This document shows, in pieces, positions 1 to 3,810 of a stretch of DNA of 6,030 bases. The stretch's first letter is position 1, and every line of letters starts with the position of its first letter. The notes beneath the pieces were generated by a model. It did not search any database. It was given only the letters and a program-made list of their open reading frames with translations, and was not told the DNA's origin. Both the position numbers and the translations under genes were made by a program. This stretch comes from Chloroflexota bacterium (lineage in GTDB: Bacteria; Chloroflexota; Anaerolineae; Promineifilales; Promineifilaceae), in contig CP070688.1 in NCBI GenBank assembly GCA_020353135.1, positions 2,286,172-2,292,201 of the forward strand, in the 5' to 3' direction.

Positions 1-407
1 TCCCTGAGCTGCCCGGTGAGCAGTTGAGTGATGCCGGCCACGGAGGCGTCGTGGATCTTGCCGTTGAGACGCATGTTATCGACAAAACCCCGGTAATAAA
101 TACCCACCTCTTTTACGCTTGGTTCGATCCCTTTCTGTTGGGCCAGCAAGCGGGCAGCGGTCATGGCGGCGGCCGGTTCTACTTTCTGAGGACAGCGAGC
201 CGTGCACGTCTCGCAGCCGACACATAGCCAGATGGCCTGGCTGGTCAGCACAAGATCTTCGAGGCCCAATCGAATTGCATGCATAACCTGAGCCGGTTTG
301 AGGTCCATTCTTTCTGCTAAGGGACAACCGGCCGAGCATTTACTGCACTGGAAACAGAGGTTGGTATTCTGCCCGCTGAGGACCTCGATCTGTTGCCGGA
401 ATGACAT
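1..407 (-). CDS. hdrC: HdrC-like heterodisulfide reductase subunit C, 4Fe-4S protein (partial, C-terminus beyond left edge)
   Basis: This frame is open from an ATG at 407-405 to the window edge and gives 135 residues with no stop. Two iron-sulfur motifs of the form CxxCxxCxxxCP are complete: Cys18, 21, 24 and 28 before Pro29, and Cys62, 65, 68 and 72 before Pro73. The stretch between them (MDLKPAQVMHAIRLGLED) and the segment after them (VGIYYRGFVDNMRLNGKIHD) fit HdrC rather than a generic ferredoxin. HdrC proteins carry two [4Fe-4S] clusters in the cytoplasm and pass electrons to HdrB, which reduces a disulfide; in bacteria such modules also join flavin-based electron bifurcation complexes. 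The start is supported by GGAGGT at 418-413, five bases upstream. HdrB or HdrA may follow to the left, but this is not visible. The gene is divergent from the sensor kinase. Family assignment is strong; the exact complex and substrate are unknown. Confidence 0.88.
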   Translation of the reverse strand, partial: MSFRQQIEVLSGQNTNLCFQCSKCSAGCPLAERMDLKPAQVMHAIRLGLEDLVLTSQAIWLCVGCETCTARCPQKVEPAAAMTAARLLAQQKGIEPSVKEVGIYYRGFVDNMRLNGKIHDASVAGITQLLTGQLR

Positions 408-412
408 AGACG

Positions 413-418
413 ACCTCC
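413..418 (-). promoter_or_regulatory. Ribosome binding site of hdrC-like gene
   Basis: On the minus strand GGAGGT ends five bases before the ATG at 407-405. It is a near-consensus Shine-Dalgarno sequence and fixes the start of the HdrC-like gene. Confidence 0.75.
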
Positions 419-466
419 ACCATGTAGGCATGAATAAAGACAAGGCCAGAAACGCTACCTGTACTT

Positions 467-496
467 ATCGTAGTTGTGGCTGGTAGTCGTTGACAA
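467..496 (-). promoter_or_regulatory. Candidate sigma-70-type promoter for the hdrC-like gene
   Basis: Read on the minus strand, TTGTCA (496-491, five of six matches to the -35 consensus) is followed after 18 bases by TACGAT (472-467, four of six matches to the -10 consensus). Transcription would start near 460 and leave a leader of about 50 bases before the start codon. The -35 box lies inside the left outer arm of the nested palindrome at 489-534, so a protein bound there could block or help RNA polymerase. This is a motif match only. Confidence 0.45.
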
Positions 497-534
497 TTGC
501 CGTTTGGCTCAATCGTTGAGCTAAAAGTGTCAAC
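489..534. repeat. Nested inverted repeat, candidate operator between hdrC and the kinase operon
   Basis: The inner arms at 503-512 and 516-525 pair over ten positions (one as G-T) around a three-base centre; the core reads GCTCAA-TCG-TTGAGC. The outer arms GTTGACA (489-495) and TGTCAAC (528-534) are perfect seven-base complements. A further short dyad, CAACT-GA-AGTTG, lies at 531-542 and shares the right outer arm. The element overlaps the -35 box of the proposed hdrC promoter. The position between divergent genes suggests a DNA-binding site, with the response regulator as an obvious but unproven candidate. There is no T-run on either strand, so an intrinsic terminator is unlikely. Confidence 0.55.
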
Positions 535-553
535 TGAAGTTGGCTATGAATTG

Positions 554-569
554 TGACTGACATCAGTCA
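554..569. repeat. Perfect short inverted repeat, candidate operator
   Basis: TGACTGA at 554-560 and TCAGTCA at 563-569 are exact reverse complements separated by CA. The two-base spacing is typical of dimeric transcription factor sites, including two-helix-apart NarL-type dyads. The repeat covers the first codons of the longest possible reading frame of the kinase (GTG at 553), which argues that this stretch is regulatory rather than coding. Confidence 0.5.
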
Positions 570-614
570 TCCAATACGAGTGACATATTACACTAGGGAT
601 TCGCACCTCAGGCA

Positions 615-640
615 TGCTAAAATGGCTTTTAAAGCTATTT
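615..640 (+). promoter_or_regulatory. Candidate extended -10 promoter of the kinase operon with overlapping palindrome
   Basis: TGCTAAAAT at 615-623 fits the extended -10 form TGnTAnnnT, and TAAAAT differs from TATAAT at one base. No convincing -35 box is present, which extended -10 promoters tolerate. A 21-base near-palindrome at 620-640 (arms 620-629 and 631-640, one G-T pair) overlaps the -10 box and the expected start near 630. A start here would put the kinase ATG at 769 behind a leader of about 140 bases. Confidence 0.35.
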
Positions 641-645
641 GCTAT

Positions 646-698
646 GGAGGCAAACGGCTTCAATATATAACGCCTATACCTTTCACCGGGTTGCCTCC
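646..698 (+). promoter_or_regulatory. Leader stem-loop 1 upstream of the kinase gene
   Basis: GGAGGCAA at 646-653 is the exact reverse complement of TTGCCTCC at 691-698. After a small internal loop (A against GG), CGG at 655-657 pairs with CCG at 686-688, for eleven base pairs closing a 28-base loop rich in A and T. The GGAGG arm resembles a ribosome binding site but has no start codon at a suitable distance. It does not match a riboswitch class that I can recognise. Confidence 0.45.
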
Positions 699-701
699 TG
701 T

Positions 702-744
702 CCGGAGAACGCACTTTGCCTTCGTTCGTCCCCAGTTCTTCCGG
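702..744 (+). promoter_or_regulatory. Leader stem-loop 2 upstream of the kinase gene
   Basis: CCGGAGAAC at 702-710 pairs with GTTCTTCCGG at 735-744 over nine base pairs with one bulged T (739), around a 24-base loop. It begins three bases after stem-loop 1 and ends 24 bases before the proposed ATG at 769. Together the two hairpins form a compact structured leader. No poly-T tract follows, so simple intrinsic attenuation is not indicated. Confidence 0.4.
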
Positions 745-768
745 TTCTGGCTTCAGGTCTCAGAATTC

Positions 769-2319
769 ATGACCCAATCCCAAGGTGAATCCTTTCGCCG
801 CTCTCAATCAGATCTTTTGCGGGCACTTCGCCTGACGCTATGGGTTGTTCCTGTCTTGATGGCCGTCCTGGGCATCTCCTTTGTGCTGTTTGAGAATTCG
901 CGTCACGTCGGCGACACTGGCTGGCCCTGGCTCACGCTGTTTGGTCTGATAGTTTTGGGAATCGTCGGCCCAGTTTTGTCATGGATTTGCCTTCGCTGGG
1001 CTCTCGGGACTGCAGTAGCTTATCTGTCATCCCAGGAACAACTAGCCCAGCGGGCAGAAGAGTTAGCCACTCTGAATACCCTTTCGGTCGCAACCGGTCA
1101 CTCGCTGAATTCCGATAGGACGATCACGACAATTCTCGAGCAGACGATGGCCGTGATGGACGCAGATGCGGGTATGATCTTCATCCAGGAGAATGGCCCT
1201 CCCGGTCTGCGCCTGGAAGCCCACCGCGGTATCTCCGTCGACATGGCCCGGAAGGAAGCATACCTGGCGCCAGGTCATTGTCTTTGCGGTCAGGCAGTGG
1301 AGCGCCGGCAGGTATTGTTTGCCGGTGACGTGGGCGAGGACCCACGCTGCATCTCAGATTTGTGCATCTGCGAAGGATTCCGATCGGTGGCCTGTGCGCC
1401 GCTGGAAGTCAAAGGCCAATTGCTGGGACTGATGCAACTGGCGAGTCCCAATTTGAGCCATTTCACCGTTGAACAGCAGGATTTTTTGGCCGCTGTGGCT
1501 TCCCAGGTGAGCATCTCCATCGAAAATGCCCGCCTGTACGATACCGTCCGAACCTTCAACGTGGAGCTTGAACAGAAGGTCAACCGCCGAACAAGCGAAC
1601 TGGAAGCTGCCCGCTGGGCGTTAGCGGAGAAGGCGCGCCAACTGCAGCGGCTACTCAGTAAATCCTATCAGATTCAAGAAGACACCCAGGCGCGCATTGC
1701 CCACGACATGCACGATGGCGTTACGCAGATGATTATCGGGGCATTGTATGAAACCCAGGCAGCGCAAGAGGCTCTGCGCGAGGACCCCGATCGAGCGGCC
1801 GATAGTTTGTCCCACGCCCAACGACTATTGGCAGAAGTAGATACCGAGATTCGACGCGCTATCTATGACCTGCACCCGCCTGTACTAGACATGATGGGGC
1901 TGACGGTTGCACTCAAGCGATTTGCAGCCACCTTTGAGGCGGCCTTTGATATCGAATGCCAGGTTCTGGTAAGTGGTGACCCGCGGCGATTGGCCAAGGA
2001 AACTGAAATTGCAATCTATCGGATCGCTCAGGCGGCGCTCCATAACGTTGCCGCCCACGCCAACGCCAATCAGGTCTTGATTGCTTTTGATTTTGGTGGC
2101 GCGCGGCTGCTGGTCTCTGTGGAAGATGACGGCATCGGCTTCGATCCTGCGGGAAAGCTGGCCACCCCTGGGGATCATCTCGGATTGATCGGCATGAAGG
2201 AGCGCGCCGAGAGCCTCGGCGCCAACCTGATCGTTAACTCGGTTCCGGGAGATGGCACCCGAGTTGAGCTGAAGCTGCCGGCTCCTTCATACCTGGACAA
2301 CAGAGCGATGCCGGCTTGA
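769..2319 (+). CDS. Membrane sensor histidine kinase, GAF and HisKA_3/HATPase_c domains (NarX/DegS-like)
   Basis: Counting from ATG769 the protein has 516 residues. Two membrane helices lie at about 22-41 and 52-77, then a coiled coil (81-103), a GAF domain (about 102-256), a second coiled coil (263-306), a HisKA_3 dimerisation domain with the phospho-acceptor His315 in RIAHDMHDG, and HATPase_c (about 409-505) with DDGIGF at 453-458 and the GLIGMKERAESLG box at 472-484. The LHPPVLDMMGL segment is typical of the family. It autophosphorylates and should pass phosphate to the regulator nine bases downstream. Oddities are six GAF cysteines (171, 173, 194, 199, 201, 209), a possible metal or redox sensor, and an N-box reading RIAQAALHN with Ala422 where Glu is usual. 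The frame is open back to GTG553, but those 72 codons cover palindromes and leader hairpins and resemble no domain, so ATG769 is preferred despite a weak ribosome site (AGG at 755-757). Confidence 0.9.
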   Translation: MTQSQGESFRRSQSDLLRALRLTLWVVPVLMAVLGISFVLFENSRHVGDTGWPWLTLFGLIVLGIVGPVLSWICLRWALGTAVAYLSSQEQLAQRAEELATLNTLSVATGHSLNSDRTITTILEQTMAVMDADAGMIFIQENGPPGLRLEAHRGISVDMARKEAYLAPGHCLCGQAVERRQVLFAGDVGEDPRCISDLCICEGFRSVACAPLEVKGQLLGLMQLASPNLSHFTVEQQDFLAAVASQVSISIENARLYDTVRTFNVELEQKVNRRTSELEAARWALAEKARQLQRLLSKSYQIQEDTQARIAHDMHDGVTQMIIGALYETQAAQEALREDPDRAADSLSHAQRLLAEVDTEIRRAIYDLHPPVLDMMGLTVALKRFAATFEAAFDIECQVLVSGDPRRLAKETEIAIYRIAQAALHNVAAHANANQVLIAFDFGGARLLVSVEDDGIGFDPAGKLATPGDHLGLIGMKERAESLGANLIVNSVPGDGTRVELKLPAPSYLDNRAMPA

Positions 2320-2328
2320 GATAAACAA

Positions 2329-2988
2329 ATGGCACCGACAGAGCCATGGTTACCGGTACGAATTCTGATCGTAGACGACCACCCCGTCGTGCGTCATGGA
2401 CTGCGCAGCTTGCTCGCTGGACATCCTGACCTGGAGGTCGTCGGCGATGCTGAGAACGGGGCTGAAGTGCTGCCTCATCTCGCCGTTCAGGAGACTGACG
2501 TTATTCTGCTCGATATCCAGCTGAAAGGGCAGGATGGCATAGAGACCGCTCGTCGCATTCGCCGCTCATATCCAGAAGTCAAGATCATCATCTTGACCAC
2601 GTATGATGATGAAAGTTACCTGCAGCAAGCGCTGGAAGCCGGCGTTCACGGATTCTTGCTCAAAAGCGTGTCACACGCGATGCTGCCTGACGCTATTCGC
2701 GCGGTCATGCGCGGCGAGAAACTGCTTAGCCCGTCCCTGGTGAGCACAGTTGTCTCCAATTATCAGGAATTGGCTCAAGAACAGGCCAGGCGTGAGGCTG
2801 GGTTGACCAGGGAGGATTTGCAAATCCTCAGCGACATCTCCAACGGGGCTAGCACCAAGGAACTTGCGGAGCGATTCTTCTGGAGCGAGGCAACGGTCAA
2901 ACGGAGAATTCAAGAAATCCTCGAGAAGTTGGGCGCGACGAACCGGCCGCAAGCGATCGCCGAGGCTGTTCGGCGAGGTTGGATCTGA
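2329..2988 (+). CDS. NarL/FixJ-family response regulator, REC and LuxR-type HTH
   Basis: The 219-residue product has the length and layout of NarL-type regulators. The receiver domain (about 10-125) shows the acidic pair Asp16-Asp17 in ILIVDDHPVVRHG, the phospho-acceptor Asp62 in ILLDIQL, Thr90/Thr91 in ILTTYDD and Lys112 in FLLKS. The LuxR-type helix-turn-helix (about 155-219) runs from LTREDLQIL through KELAERFFWSEATVKRRIQEIL to LGATNRPQAIAEAVRRGWI. Arg stands where many relatives have His after TVKx. It should be a transcription factor activated by the kinase encoded nine bases upstream. No clear Shine-Dalgarno precedes ATG2329, so translation is probably coupled to the kinase. Targets are unknown; the palindromes between hdrC and the kinase are the nearest candidates. 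Confidence 0.93.
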   Translation: MAPTEPWLPVRILIVDDHPVVRHGLRSLLAGHPDLEVVGDAENGAEVLPHLAVQETDVILLDIQLKGQDGIETARRIRRSYPEVKIIILTTYDDESYLQQALEAGVHGFLLKSVSHAMLPDAIRAVMRGEKLLSPSLVSTVVSNYQELAQEQARREAGLTREDLQILSDISNGASTKELAERFFWSEATVKRRIQEILEKLGATNRPQAIAEAVRRGWI

Positions 2989-3171
2989 ATGCAATTAATA
3001 CGAGAATATGCTGGGCGAGCTCCAGGCACGCAATACAATCTTGACCGCTTCGAGGTTTTGAAGTGGCCGCGATTTTTGGTACCAAGGTCTCATGACTCAA
3101 AGCATTTCGTACCGTATCATAATGGTCAAAGTTGCTCGGAATGCATACATAACTCAACAACCGGCTTAAAC
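2989..3171. other. Intergenic stretch with no convincing gene
   Basis: The region after the response regulator stop is richer in A and T than the genes to its left. An 85-codon frame (2989-3246, plus) begins directly after the stop but has no ribosome site, no recognisable domain and covers the next gene's promoter, so it is not called. A perfect ten-base palindrome TTGGTACCAA sits at 3076-3085. CTCGGAA at 3135-3141 is complementary to TTCCGAG at 3183-3189 in the downstream promoter spacer. No T-tailed terminator hairpin for the two-component operon is visible. Confidence 0.55.
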
Positions 3172-3200
3172 TTGGTATTGCTTTCCGAGTCGACTATTAT
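3172..3200 (+). promoter_or_regulatory. Candidate sigma-70-type promoter of the small exported protein gene
   Basis: TTGGTA (3172-3177, four of six) and TATTAT (3195-3200, five of six) are separated by 17 bases, the optimal spacing. Transcription would start near 3207, leaving a leader of about 70 bases containing a small hairpin, GGGCT-TCC-AGCCC, at 3210-3222. An eight-base palindrome AGTCGACT (3188-3195) touches the -10 box and could be a repressor site. This implies that the downstream gene is transcribed separately from the two-component operon. Confidence 0.5.
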
Positions 3201-3264
3201 TGTGTTTTCGGGCTTCCAGCCCACAGTATTCATGTATCTCCGTTAACTGCATTTATGACTCATT

Positions 3265-3270
3265 AGGAGG
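3265..3270 (+). promoter_or_regulatory. Strong ribosome binding site
   Basis: AGGAGG lies five bases before ATG3276 and is the strongest plus-strand ribosome site in the window. It fixes the start of the small exported protein and suggests efficient translation. Confidence 0.75.
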
Positions 3271-3275
3271 CAACG

Positions 3276-3731
3276 ATGGGAAAGCCGGTGTTACTTAGAG
3301 CGACATTCATTGGCGCAATTATTCTTGTAATCTCGGTGCTAGTCTTAATTTTGGTTCCAACTATCACGGCCGACTTTATTCAGGTCGGAAACGCCAATAA
3401 GGATGCACAACAGAATTGCATTATGCTTGACCCGGGTGGAAAGTTCGTCGAACTAGATCCGGGAGCAGGTCAAGTTGAAGTATTCCTTAACGAGACTCCA
3501 GGCTCAGAATATCCACATGATGTCGTGGCTGTCTTGAAGTGCCGAACTACATTTGATAACCCGGGAAGTGCAGTTACGTACTCAGGGGCCAATCAGACCA
3601 ACTGCGTGGCCTATTTTAACCCCGACGATCTTACGCAACTGTCGTTTACGACGACGTGGTCGGAGACGATATCGGGCAGCGGGAATGCCGTGTTAACCTG
3701 TCAGTTCAAGAGGGATACTCCCAACAACTGA
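3276..3731 (+). CDS. Small membrane-anchored or exported protein of unknown function, four cysteines
   Basis: I do not recognise this 151-residue protein. Residues 1-8 carry basic residues (Lys3, Arg8) and 9-31 form a strongly hydrophobic helix, so it is either a signal peptide or an N-terminal anchor with the rest outside the membrane. No lipobox cysteine follows the helix. The remaining 120 residues are rich in Thr, Ser, Asn, Asp, Gly and Val, suggesting a beta-rich fold, with Cys48, 89, 110 and 142 that could form two disulfides. The start is well supported by AGGAGG five bases upstream and by a promoter at 3172-3200. Codon choice looks more A/T-rich than in the flanking genes, which may reflect different ancestry. 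It follows the two-component operon by 287 bases and converges with the GGDEF/HD-GYP gene; neither neighbour reveals its role. Confidence 0.75.
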   Translation: MGKPVLLRATFIGAIILVISVLVLILVPTITADFIQVGNANKDAQQNCIMLDPGGKFVELDPGAGQVEVFLNETPGSEYPHDVVAVLKCRTTFDNPGSAVTYSGANQTNCVAYFNPDDLTQLSFTTTWSETISGSGNAVLTCQFKRDTPNN

Positions 3732-3786
3732 TCCTTGATCTGTAGGGCAGGAAAGGGTTTGGATGCAAAACGAATAACCGGCGTGT

Positions 3787-3810
3787 TACTTGACGTCATG
3801 CCGTCAAGTA
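3787..3810. terminator. Stem-loop between convergent genes, possible bidirectional terminator
   Basis: TACTTGACG (3787-3795) and CGTCAAGTA (3802-3810) are perfect nine-base complements around a six-base loop, extendable by one G-T and one G-C pair at the base. It lies 55 bases past the stop of the small exported protein gene and includes the stop codon (3806-3804) of the opposing GGDEF/HD-GYP gene. Neither strand has a T-run after the stem, so it is not a classical intrinsic terminator. A transcript-end or RNA-stability role is inferred from position. Confidence 0.4.

Noticed and set aside
76..339. 87-codon minus-strand frame inside the HdrC-like gene
   Set aside because: It is out of frame with the HdrC-like reading frame, whose two cysteine motifs are unmistakable, so it is a shadow.
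490..518. Plus-strand TTGACA at 490-495 as a -35 box for the kinase operon
   Set aside because: No acceptable -10 hexamer occurs 16-18 bases downstream; the motif is better explained as the outer arm of the nested palindrome.
646..698. Known riboswitch such as cyclic di-GMP or cobalamin type in the kinase leader
   Set aside because: The loop and junction sequences do not show conserved core motifs of these classes that I can recognise, so only a generic structured leader is claimed.
3210..3222. GGGCT-TCC-AGCCC hairpin as a terminator of the two-component operon
   Set aside because: The stem is only five base pairs, no T-run follows, and it lies downstream of a good promoter within the next gene's leader.
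2989..3246. 85-codon plus-strand frame starting right after the response regulator stop
   Set aside because: There is no ribosome site, no domain-like sequence, and it covers the promoter and leader of the gene at 3276, so it is treated as non-coding.
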